Shown: positions 1 to 5,233, counted from the first letter of the stretch. The stretch is DNA of 8,401 nucleotides from Modestobacter sp. (GCA_025963425.1 JAOPUQ010000196.1:1-8401), one strand, 5' to 3'. Made by a program: numbers and translations. The notes: generated from the letters alone by a model not told the origin.

Positions 1-29
1 GCCCCGCCGGGCACCACCCGGCCGGGGGA

Positions 30-49
30 CCGGGGGACACCGTCCCCGG
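30..49. repeat. GC-rich hairpin after a tandem 8-bp repeat
   Basis: CGGGGGAC occurs twice in tandem at 23-38. The second copy pairs with the following GTCCCC (GGGGAC 33-38, loop ACC 39-41, GTCCCC 42-47). Two more C-G pairs (30-31 with 48-49) form if G32 is bulged. It lies upstream of the NYN gene and could end an unseen gene to the left or be part of that gene's upstream region. No U tract follows, as is usual in high-GC actinobacteria. Function is inferred only from the folding potential. Confidence 0.3.
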
Positions 50-80
50 CCCGGAGGTCCCCTCCGCGAGCGCCGCCCGG

Positions 81-86
81 CACACT
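81..86 (+). promoter_or_regulatory. Possible -10 element for a leaderless NYN transcript
   Basis: CACACT at 81-86 occupies exactly positions -12 to -7 if transcription begins at the G of the GTG start codon (93). It keeps the A at position 2 and the T at position 6 that matter most in actinobacterial TAnnnT -10 boxes. No convincing SD lies just upstream of the GTG, since GGAGG at 53-57 is far too distant. This arrangement fits leaderless translation, common in actinobacteria. There is no clear -35 element, so this is only a suggestion. Confidence 0.25.
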
Positions 87-92
87 GGGCCG

Positions 93-776
93 GTGACCGA
101 GATCCTGGAGCCCGGGACCCTGCCCGCGGACGGGTACGGCGAGCCGGCTCCCCTGGGCGACCGACCCGCCCTGGACCTGCTGGTCTGGGACGCCCCGAAC
201 ATCGACATGACGCTGGCGAACGTGATCGGGGCCCGCCCGACCGCTGCCTCCCGGCCGCGCTTCGACGCGATCGCCGCCTGGTTCGTCGACGGGGCCGGCG
301 AGGCCGAGGTCGAGGCATGCGTCTTCGCCAACGTGCCGCCGCAGCACGCCACCTCGCTGCAGCGCTGGGTGGAGGCGCTGCGCAGCTTCGGCTACGGCGT
401 CTTCGCCCGCCCCAAGACGCAGCCCGACGACGACATCGACCAGTCGATGCTCGACCACATCAGCGTCCGCACGCACAGCCACGACCTGCGCCGCCTGATC
501 GTGTTCTCCGGCGACGGGCGGAACTTCGCCGAGCCGCTGGAGGACCTGGCGAGGTCGGGCACCGAGGTGGTCGTCGTCGCGTTCAGCGAGGTCGCCGGGT
601 ACGCGATCAGCTCCGAGCTGATCCGCTTCATCGACATCGAGGACGTTCCCGGCGCCTTCGCGGTGCCGTTGGACCGGGTGCGGCTGGACGCGCTGCCGGC
701 GGACGGCGCCTGGCTGCGGCCGACCAAGAGCCTGCGCGAGGCCGCCAACGTCTTCACCGCCCGCCGGAGCGGCTGA
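93..776 (+). CDS. NYN (PIN-like/LabA-DUF88 type) domain protein, putative RNase
   Basis: A 227-aa protein starting at GTG. Residues about 28-182 look like a NYN domain, a PIN-like metal-dependent nuclease fold. The first strand is followed by LLVWDAPNID (D33, N36, D38). A central acidic cluster PDDDIDQSMLDHI lies at 111-123, and the late strand ends in FSGDGRNF (138-145, D141). These acidic positions match where NYN/PIN enzymes bind Mg2+ or Mn2+, so RNA cleavage is the likely activity, although no substrate can be read from sequence. The N-terminal 27 residues and the tail after about 190 are low-complexity and probably flexible. No signal peptide or membrane segment is seen, so it should be cytoplasmic. 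The start lacks a nearby SD and may be leaderless; the next in-frame Met (M39) would remove the first acidic motif. It converges on the PRC-barrel gene with only 21 bp between stop codons. Confidence 0.8.
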   Translation: MTEILEPGTLPADGYGEPAPLGDRPALDLLVWDAPNIDMTLANVIGARPTAASRPRFDAIAAWFVDGAGEAEVEACVFANVPPQHATSLQRWVEALRSFGYGVFARPKTQPDDDIDQSMLDHISVRTHSHDLRRLIVFSGDGRNFAEPLEDLARSGTEVVVVAFSEVAGYAISSELIRFIDIEDVPGAFAVPLDRVRLDALPADGAWLRPTKSLREAANVFTARRSG

Positions 777-795
777 GGGCTCCGCCGGGTCCCTC
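775..795. terminator. Weak bidirectional hairpin between convergent genes
   Basis: GAGGG (775-779) can pair with CCCTC (791-795) across an 11-nt loop. This spans the gap between the convergent NYN and PRC-barrel genes and overlaps the NYN stop codon. There is no T-rich tail on either strand. It is the only candidate transcription end here and is weak. Confidence 0.2.
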
Positions 796-797
796 GC

Positions 798-1148
798 TCA
801 GCGGCGGGCCAGCCGCCGGACGCCGTTCGCGGTGTAGGGCAGCGAGTAGTGGGCGAACACCTCGGGCTCGCGGTCGGCGGTCAGCTCGCCGTCGGTGTCG
901 ATCGACGGGGCGTCCTTGACCAGGTCCTTCCCGACGGTGACGCGCAGATGGCCCGGGGCCACGGTGGCGCCGGTCAGCGGCACGAAGGTCAGCTTGTGCC
1001 GGCCGATGATGCCGGTGGTCACCGAGGCGAAGAACGGTTCGTCGGTCGTGGTGTCCACGTAGACCGCCTCCAGCGTGCCGATCTTGCTGCCGTCGGGGTC
1101 GACGACGGTCGAACCACGCCAGTCACGGATGTTCTCGGCCGGGAACAC
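798..1148 (-). CDS. PRC-barrel domain protein
   Basis: A small beta-rich protein of 116 aa from the start chosen here. The opening (F-P-A-E-N-I-R-D-W-R-G, then VVDPDGSKIGTLEAVYVD and TDEPFFASV) is typical of the stand-alone actinobacterial PRC-barrel family. The PRC fold was defined in the photosynthetic reaction centre H subunit and in the RNA-processing protein RimM, where it mediates protein contacts. The role of the stand-alone form is not established. A longer start at GTG 1154 is possible, but there the SD AAGGAG (1159-1154) would overlap the start codon. GTG at 1148 sits 5 nt after that SD and gives the usual family N-terminus, so I prefer it. It is divergent from the 87-aa gene, with a 199-bp shared intergenic region, and convergent with the NYN gene. 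No signal peptide or membrane span is seen. Confidence 0.85.
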   Translation of the reverse strand: MFPAENIRDWRGSTVVDPDGSKIGTLEAVYVDTTTDEPFFASVTTGIIGRHKLTFVPLTGATVAPGHLRVTVGKDLVKDAPSIDTDGELTADREPEVFAHYSLPYTANGVRRLARR

Positions 1149-1153
1149 GGGCA

Positions 1154-1159
1154 CTCCTT
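1154..1159 (-). promoter_or_regulatory. Shine-Dalgarno deciding the PRC-barrel start
   Basis: AAGGAG on the minus strand (1159 down to 1154) lies 5 nt before GTG 1148. The upstream GTG at 1154-1152 overlaps the last base of this SD and so is unlikely to be the initiator. Confidence 0.7.
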
Positions 1160-1283
1160 AGATGGGGGACAACTGATCTCCCGGTGCCCGGCCGAGTCGC
1201 TGGGCAACCCTCGGCCGGGTCTCCCGTCTCCGCCGCGGCGCCGGCGAGGGCCCTGCGGATCGGGCGTCCCCGCAGCTCAGAAA

Positions 1284-1309
1284 GGAATCGAGTACCCCCT
1301 GGGGGTGTT
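1284..1309 (+). promoter_or_regulatory. SigR/SigH-like (ECF) promoter candidate
   Basis: GGAAT (1284-1288), 18 bases, then GTT (1307-1309) is an exact match to GGAAT-N18-GTT, the consensus known for the Streptomyces thiol-oxidative-stress sigma factor SigR and close to that of mycobacterial SigH. Transcription would begin about 1315-1320, leaving a leader of about 30 nt that holds the SD of the 87-aa gene. The spacer contains a 13-bp palindrome, ACCCCC-T-GGGGGT (1294-1306). Assignment to this sigma class is inference from the match and its good position. Confidence 0.45.
1294..1306. repeat. 13-bp palindrome in the promoter spacer
   Basis: ACCCCC (1294-1299), central T, GGGGGT (1301-1306) is a perfect inverted repeat. 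It lies between the proposed -35 and -10 elements. It could be a repressor or activator site, or merely a GC-rich coincidence. Confidence 0.3.
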
Positions 1310-1347
1310 GTCGAGTGTGGATCGACAGCACCAGGAGAGGGAGTCCC

Positions 1348-1611
1348 GTGAAGGGTGATCGGGTCGAGATCGTCATCGACGCAGGAGGCAGCACACGTAC
1401 CTACGACATCGTGGCGACCCGGGCCGGCCGGCGGGTGGAGACCACGCACGGCCGCGGGGTCGTCGAGGTCACCGAGGTGACCCGCGGCGGGACGGCGATC
1501 CGCACCGCCCGGTTCATGGCCGGCCGGGTGCTGGCCCTCGTGGAGCACCCGGCGCCGCGCCCGGCCGAGGACGACGACGCGCCGGTGCTGCCGCTGCGCG
1601 CCTCCGCCTGA
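1348..1611 (+). CDS. Unrecognised small protein (87 aa)
   Basis: I do not recognise this family. The start GTG 1348 follows an AGGAGAGGGAG purine stretch (1333-1343) with a 4-nt gap. An in-frame GTG at 1315 is possible but has no SD and would sit at the predicted transcription start. The protein is 87 aa and basic in its first two thirds. It looks beta-rich, with alternating hydrophobic stretches (VEIVIDAGG, TYDIVATRAG, VVEVTEVTRGG, VLALVEH), and ends in an acidic, proline-containing tail (about 70-87). There are no Cys residues, signal peptide or membrane segment. It is divergent from the PRC-barrel gene, lies 38 bp before the P-loop kinase gene and probably shares its transcript. The SigR-like promoter upstream hints at stress regulation; no function is assigned. 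Confidence 0.75.
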   Translation: MKGDRVEIVIDAGGSTRTYDIVATRAGRRVETTHGRGVVEVTEVTRGGTAIRTARFMAGRVLALVEHPAPRPAEDDDAPVLPLRASA

Positions 1612-1649
1612 CCGGCGAGGGGCTCCGGCCGCCGGGCGCCCCGGAGCTC

Positions 1650-2054
1650 GTGGTCATGGTCGGGCTGCCCGGCGCCGGGAAGTCGACCTGGGTGGGGGCT
1701 CAGTTGACCGGCACGCACACCGTGGTGAGCAAGGACCACTGGCCGCGCGCCCGGCACCGGGAGGCCCGGCAGCGCCGGGTCGTCGCCACGTTGCTCGCCG
1801 AGGGTGTCAGCGTGGTCGTGGACAACACCAGCCCGTCCGCGGCCGAGCGGGCGCCGCTGGTCGCGCTGGCCCGGGCCGCCGGGGTGCCGGTCCGCGCAGT
1901 CTTCCTCGACGTCCCGGTCGAGGTCTGCCGGGCCCGCAACGACGCCCGCCCCGGCTCGGCCAGGGTGCCCCTGGTCGGGCTGTACGCCGCCGCCGGTCGG
2001 CTGGAGCCCCCGGACCCCGCCGAGGGGTTCGACCGGGTCGACGTCCTGCGCTGA
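1650..2054 (+). CDS. Small P-loop kinase resembling the PNKP polynucleotide kinase domain (AAA_33 type)
   Basis: A 134-aa ATP-dependent kinase-like protein. Walker A is GLPGAGKST (5-13). It is followed by VVSKDHW (25-31), whose D29 lies where PNKP has its catalytic Asp about 24 residues after the P-loop. Next come VVVDNTSPSAAER (55-67), the counterpart of the PNKP VIDNTNP motif, GVPVRAVFLDVPVEVCRARN (78-97) with lid arginines, and a C-terminal EPPDPAEGF (119-127) close to the EAPTLAEGF segment of PNKP. The expected activity is phosphate transfer from ATP to a 5'-OH polynucleotide end, but a different small-molecule substrate is possible. No phosphatase or ligase domain is attached. GTG 1650 lies 3 nt after GGAG (1643-1646); ATG 1656 lies 9 nt after it and is an equal alternative. 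It probably shares a transcript with the 87-aa gene and converges on the RsbW-like gene. Confidence 0.75.
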   Translation: MVMVGLPGAGKSTWVGAQLTGTHTVVSKDHWPRARHREARQRRVVATLLAEGVSVVVDNTSPSAAERAPLVALARAAGVPVRAVFLDVPVEVCRARNDARPGSARVPLVGLYAAAGRLEPPDPAEGFDRVDVLR

Positions 2055-2080
2055 ACGCTCAGCCGGTCAGTCGTTGACCG
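2050..2080. terminator. Two adjacent hairpins between convergent genes
   Basis: GCTGA-ACGC-TCAGC (2050-2063) and CGGTCA-GTCGT-TGACCG (2064-2080) are two perfect stems, 5 bp and 6 bp, placed back to back. They cover the stop codons of both the P-loop kinase (+) and the RsbW-like gene (-), whose stops are only 12 bp apart. Neither has a T tract. A bidirectional transcription end is the natural reading, but it is inferred. Confidence 0.4.
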
Positions 2081-2546
2081 ACGAGCTGCGCGGCCGCGGC
2101 ACCGTCGCGACCTCCAGGCCGGAGGGCAGCGCGGCCCACACGTGCTTGCGCCCCTCCTCGCCGTACCAGCCGAACTCCAGCGACAGCTGCGCCACCATGG
2201 GCAGGCCCATGCCGCCCAGCGCCGGGTCGCGGTCGACGGCCGGCTGGGGTGGCCGGTCGGGTGCCTCGTCGCTGAGCACGATCAGCCAGCCGGCCGCGTT
2301 GGCCACGATGACGGCCTGCACGGCGCCGCCGCCGTGCCGCAGCGCGTTGGACGACAGCTCCTCGAAGACCAGCAGCAGGCCCTCCCGGGCGTCCTCGGTG
2401 GACCGGGACGCCAGCGAGGGGTGCGCCAGGCGGGCGCGCAGGTCCATCCGCACGCGGGAGGCGTCGTGGACCGTGGGCAGCTCCCACCGCCAGACGTCAC
2501 CGCGTTCGGAAGGGACCGGCGCCGCTGGCCAGACCAGTCCCGTCAC
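2067..2546 (-). CDS. RsbW-like ATP-binding anti-sigma factor / serine kinase (HATPase_c_2)
   Basis: A 159-aa GHKL-fold protein. The N-box FEELSSNALRHG (61-72; E62 and N67 for Mg-ATP), the G1 region SDEAPDRPP (92-100) and the G2 glycine motif GGMGLPMV (111-118) are in the right order. The family binds a sigma factor and releases it when a STAS antagonist engages; many members also phosphorylate the antagonist on Ser/Thr. Others act only as ATP-binding regulators, so the target is unknown. Residues 1-20 and about 146-159 are disordered-looking. GTG 2546 follows AGGAGG (2556-2551) with a 4-nt gap, a strong start. The STAS gene lies upstream on the same strand, 169 bp away, suggesting a functional pair. 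No sigma-factor gene is in the window. Confidence 0.85.
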   Translation of the reverse strand: MTGLVWPAAPVPSERGDVWRWELPTVHDASRVRMDLRARLAHPSLASRSTEDAREGLLLVFEELSSNALRHGGGAVQAVIVANAAGWLIVLSDEAPDRPPQPAVDRDPALGGMGLPMVAQLSLEFGWYGEEGRKHVWAALPSGLEVATVPRPRSSSVND

Positions 2547-2638
2547 GAGCCCTCCTCGCCGGCGCTCGTCGGCCGCGTTCGCGGTGCTGCCGTGCCGATA
2601 CGTGAGCCCGCAAGCTCCCTCACAGTGGGCCCCCCTCG

Positions 2639-2657
2639 CCGGCGGTGTCTCCGCCGG
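2639..2657. repeat. 7-bp stem hairpin between STAS and RsbW-like genes
   Basis: CCGGCGG (2639-2645), loop TGTCT, CCGCCGG (2651-2657) is a perfect stem. On the minus strand it lies about 60 bp after the STAS stop codon and about 90 bp before the RsbW-like start. It could terminate or attenuate read-through between the two genes. There is no U tract. Confidence 0.35.
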
Positions 2658-2694
2658 GAACCATGGTGGCGGACGACGCCCCAGCGTGCAGCGT

Positions 2695-2716
2695 ATGGGG
2701 GTCCCGCCGCCCCCGT
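2695..2716 (-). terminator. Hairpin just after the STAS stop codon
   Basis: GGGGG (2697-2701) pairs with CCCCC (2710-2714) across an 8-nt loop. One G-T and one A-T pair extend it to 2695-2716. On the minus strand it begins inside the STAS stop codon. It has no U tract; a role as the 3' end of the STAS transcript is possible. Confidence 0.3.
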
Positions 2717-3063
2717 CAGCGGCGCGGCGGACCCGCCGGGCCCTCGGCGACGCCGGGCATCCCCGTCACGTCGGGCCGCTCCAGCAGCCCGGTCGACTCC
2801 AGCGGACCGGTGACGATCCGGCTGGTAGCGACCACCCGGACGTCCTTGCCGGCCGCCTCGGGGTGCTGGCTGAGCCGGACCAGCGCCGTCACCCCGGCCG
2901 GGCCGAAGAACGTGACCCCGGACAGGTCGAGGGTGAGCAGCCGGTCGGCCGTGCGCAGGGCCCGCAGCAGCGTGTTCTGGAGCAGCGGGTTGGTGGCGGC
3001 GTCGAGCGCGCCGGTGACCGCCGCGACGACGTGGCCGGGCTCCGGGCTCTCCGACAGGGTCAC
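2716..3063 (-). CDS. STAS-domain anti-sigma-factor antagonist lacking the usual phospho-serine
   Basis: A 115-aa SpoIIAA/RsbV-like protein: HVVAAVTGALDAATNPLL (11-28), then LLTLDLSGVTFFGPAGVTALV (42-62), then DVRVVATS (74-81). In phosphorylated antagonists the loop after the DLSGV strand reads D-S-S/T-G with the phosphorylated Ser. Here it is G54-P55-A56-G57, so no Ser or Thr is available. The protein may stay permanently active, or be controlled by expression or ligand. The last 15 residues are Pro/Gly-rich. GTG 3063 is the first start codon after an in-frame stop about 120 bp upstream. Its SD is poor (GAGG about 12 nt away), and the frame upstream encodes plausible residues (P-D-E-A-P-F-E-V), so a non-standard or earlier start cannot be excluded. 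It probably partners the RsbW-like protein downstream. Confidence 0.8.
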   Translation of the reverse strand: MTLSESPEPGHVVAAVTGALDAATNPLLQNTLLRALRTADRLLTLDLSGVTFFGPAGVTALVRLSQHPEAAGKDVRVVATSRIVTGPLESTGLLERPDVTGMPGVAEGPAGPPRR

Positions 3064-3286
3064 CTCGAAGGGTGCCTCGTCGGGCCCGGGTCCGGGCTGA
3101 CGCCCGGGTCGTGGATGACCTGGTGCGGACCTGACCGTGCTGATGTGCCCTCCCCGAGCCGGCGACCCCGCGCCGTGTCCTCAGCGCCGATGCTGCCTGC
3201 TGGCCGGCCCAGCCCCACCTCATGGTGCCTGGTCCCCCCGGAGGGGCGACCGGGCGGAGCGGGCCGAAGCGGTCCACGGCCGGCTC

Positions 3287-3311
3287 GGTTCGCGCCCCCT
3301 GGGACGGGTGT
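3287..3311 (+). promoter_or_regulatory. SigB/SigF-like promoter candidate for the importer operon
   Basis: GGTT (3287-3290), 15 bases, then GGGTGT (3306-3311) fits the general-stress pattern GNNT-N14-16-GGGTAY with one mismatch in the -10 box. Transcription would start near 3318, giving a leader of about 115 nt. General-stress or osmotic sigma control of osmoprotectant uptake is known in several Gram-positive bacteria, which makes the site plausible. The sequence match alone is weak. Confidence 0.3.
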
Positions 3312-3395
3312 GGCAGCGTGACGCGGCGACGAAACACCCGGCCGGCACGCGCGGCGACCGCCCAGCGACGGCGGGCTCAGCAGACGACGGACACG

Positions 3396-3411
3396 CTCCC
3401 GACGACGGGAG
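3396..3411 (+). repeat. Leader hairpin upstream of the importer SD
   Basis: CTCCCG (3396-3401), loop ACGA, CGGGAG (3406-3411) is a perfect 6-bp stem ending 6 nt before the SD GGAGGAGG. It could influence ribosome access. CTCCC in the left arm can also pair with the SD region, so alternative folds are conceivable. Confidence 0.3.
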
Positions 3412-3432
3412 GGTGCGGGAGGAGGCGGCCCC

Positions 3433-4074
3433 GTGTGGGACTACGTGGTCGATCGCCGCGGGCAGATCGCCTACCAGGCGCTCCAGCACGTCAGCCTGGT
3501 GGTGCAGTGCGTCCTGCTGGGCACCGTGATCGCGATGGCCGTGGCGATGGCCGTCTACCGCAGCCCACGGGCCACCGCGCTGGCCAACGGCGTCTCCGCG
3601 GTGGGCCTGACGATCCCGGCCTTCGCGCTGCTGGGGATCCTGCTGGCGCCCTTCGGCTTCGGGATCACCCCCGCGGTCATCGCGGTGACCTTCTACGCGG
3701 CGCTGCCCGTGCTGCGCAACGCCGTCGTCGGCCTCGCCGGGGTGGACCGGTCACTGGTCGAGTCCGCCCGGGGGATGGGGATGAGCCGGCCGGCGACCCT
3801 GCTGCGGGTGGAGATCCCCCTGGCCTGGCCGGTCATCCTCGCCGGCGTCCGCACCTCGACCCAGATGGTCATGGGCATCGCCGCCATCGCCGCCTACGTG
3901 CTCGGTCCGGGCCTCGGCGGCTTCATCTTCACGGGCCTGTCCCGGCTCGGCGGCGCCAACGCCCTCAACTCCGCGCTCACCGGGACCATCGCCGTCGTCC
4001 TGCTGGCCCTCGTCCTCGACCTGCTGCTGGTCCTCGCCGGTCGCCTCACCACCCCCAGGGGGATCCGTGTCTGA
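3433..4074 (+). CDS. Osmoprotectant ABC importer permease 1 (OpuCB/OpuCD, ProW type)
   Basis: A 213-aa integral membrane protein with about five hydrophobic segments (near 20-42, 52-72, 76-98, 134-156, 183-204). The cytoplasmic EAA coupling loop reads VESARGMGMS, continuing to the PLAWPVILAGVRTS region (109-142). The LPVLRN...G...VD stretch just before it is typical of the betaine/choline/carnitine permeases. The length matches the short OpuCB/OpuCD-type permeases. GTG 3433 follows GGAGGAGG (3418-3425) with a 7-nt gap, the best SD in the operon, consistent with being its first gene. It overlaps the ATPase gene by 8 bp, so translation is coupled. It should pair with permease 2 to form the channel. 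The exact substrate cannot be read from this subunit. Confidence 0.9.
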   Translation: MWDYVVDRRGQIAYQALQHVSLVVQCVLLGTVIAMAVAMAVYRSPRATALANGVSAVGLTIPAFALLGILLAPFGFGITPAVIAVTFYAALPVLRNAVVGLAGVDRSLVESARGMGMSRPATLLRVEIPLAWPVILAGVRTSTQMVMGIAAIAAYVLGPGLGGFIFTGLSRLGGANALNSALTGTIAVVLLALVLDLLLVLAGRLTTPRGIRV

Positions 4075-5233
4075 CAGCCCGACGACGTCCGTCGGACGGC
4101 GGGCCAGCGGCCTGCCCATCCGGCTGGAGGGGGTCACCAAGCGCTACCCCGGGCAGGACCGGCCCGCGGTCGACGCGGTGTCGCTGGAGATCCCGGCCGG
4201 GCAGACGGTGATGTTCGTGGGCCCGTCGGGCTGCGGGAAGACGACGCTGCTCAAGATGCTGAACCGGCTCATCGAGCCCACCGGCGGGAAGATCTTCCTG
4301 GGCGACGAGGACGTCACCTCCCAGGACCCCGACCGGCTGCGCCGCCGGATCGGCTACGTCATCCAGGCCGGTGGGCTCTTCCCGCACATGACGGTGGCGG
4401 CCAACGTCGCGCTGGTGCCCAGGATGCTCGGCTGGGACAAGCGCCGGGTCGCCGACCGCACCGAGGAGCTGCTGGACCTGGTCGGGCTGGACCCGGCCAC
4501 CTACCGCGACCGCTACCCCCGCGCGCTCTCCGGCGGGCAGCAGCAGCGCGTCGGCGTCGCCCGGGCGCTGGCCGCGGACCCGCCGGTGCTGCTGATGGAC
4601 GAGCCGTTCGGGGCGGTCGACCCGATCACCCGGGTGCGGCTGCAGGACGAGCTGCTGCGGATCCAGGACGAGCTGGGCAAGACCATCGTCTGCGTCACCC
4701 ACGACTTCGACGAGGCCGTGAAGCTCGGCGACCGGATCGTCGTGTTCGACGTCGGCGCCCGGGTCGTGCAGTACGACACCCCGGAGGCGATCCTGGCCGA
4801 CCCGGCCGAGGACTACGTCGCGGACTTCGTCGGCGCCGGTGCCACCCTCAAGCAGCTCACCCTGACCCGGGTCGAGGACGTCGAGCTGCGCCCGGTCACC
4901 ACGGCCACCGTGGGCGCGGACTCGGCGGCGGTGGTCGCCGCGGCCCGGGCGGCGGGGGACGACTTCGTCGTCGTCCTGGACGGCCGTGGCCGGCCGATCA
5001 GCTGGCCGACGGTGGCCGAGCTGAGCCGGACGACGACCGTGCCGGCCACCGTCGACCAGCGGCTTCCGGTCGTCGGGCTGCGCTCCACCCTCAACGACGC
5101 GCTGGACACGATGCTGGCCGCCAGCCAGGGCGGTGTGGTCGTCACCGGCCGGCGCGGCGGGCTGAGCGGCGTGCTCACCGTGGAGAGCGTGATGGCGGCG
5201 ATCCAGCGCACCCGAGCGGCGGTGGGTGGATGA
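4067..5233 (+). CDS. opuCA: Osmoprotectant ABC importer ATPase with C-terminal CBS region (OpuCA/ProV type)
   Basis: A 388-aa cytoplasmic ATPase driving glycine betaine/choline/carnitine-type uptake. Walker A is GPSGCGKTT (52-60), Q-loop Q100, signature LSGGQQQRV (154-162), Walker B VLLMDEP (174-180) and H-loop H212 in THDFDEA. Residues about 275-385 form the tandem-CBS-type regulatory tail of OpuCA/ProV proteins. The second CBS (about 324-384) is clear, the first degenerate. In known homologues this tail senses ionic strength (OpuA) or binds c-di-AMP (OpuC of Firmicutes); whether it does so here is unknown. GTG 4067 lies within the end of the permease gene, with AGGGGG (4057-4062) 4 nt before it. 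Its stop overlaps the next gene as ATGA. The symbol refers to family type; orthology was not tested. Confidence 0.92.
   Translation: MSDSPTTSVGRRASGLPIRLEGVTKRYPGQDRPAVDAVSLEIPAGQTVMFVGPSGCGKTTLLKMLNRLIEPTGGKIFLGDEDVTSQDPDRLRRRIGYVIQAGGLFPHMTVAANVALVPRMLGWDKRRVADRTEELLDLVGLDPATYRDRYPRALSGGQQQRVGVARALAADPPVLLMDEPFGAVDPITRVRLQDELLRIQDELGKTIVCVTHDFDEAVKLGDRIVVFDVGARVVQYDTPEAILADPAEDYVADFVGAGATLKQLTLTRVEDVELRPVTTATVGADSAAVVAAARAAGDDFVVVLDGRGRPISWPTVAELSRTTTVPATVDQRLPVVGLRSTLNDALDTMLAASQGGVVVTGRRGGLSGVLTVESVMAAIQRTRAAVGG

Larger units (their letters stand above)
3064..3432. other. 369-bp non-coding region between divergent STAS gene and ABC importer operon
   Basis: I find no credible gene here; the open frames are GC-driven shadows without SD or family resemblance. 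The region must hold promoters in both directions. The only elements I can point to are a SigB-like promoter candidate (3287-3311), a small hairpin (3396-3411) and the strong SD of the first permease (GGAGGAGG, 3418-3425). Confidence 0.6.

Noticed and set aside
849..1358. 169-codon plus-strand frame opposite the PRC-barrel gene
   Set aside because: It is antisense to a confidently recognised PRC-barrel protein, and its Gly/Val/Asp-rich composition shows no domain.
1804..3321. 505-codon open frame on the plus strand
   Set aside because: It covers parts of the P-loop kinase, RsbW-like and STAS genes in shadow frames, with low-complexity Ser/Arg/Pro composition and no SD. It is a product of high GC.
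2543..3337. 264-codon minus-strand frame across the STAS gene
   Set aside because: It lies in a different frame from the clear STAS domain and is Arg/Gly/Pro-rich with no recognisable motif.
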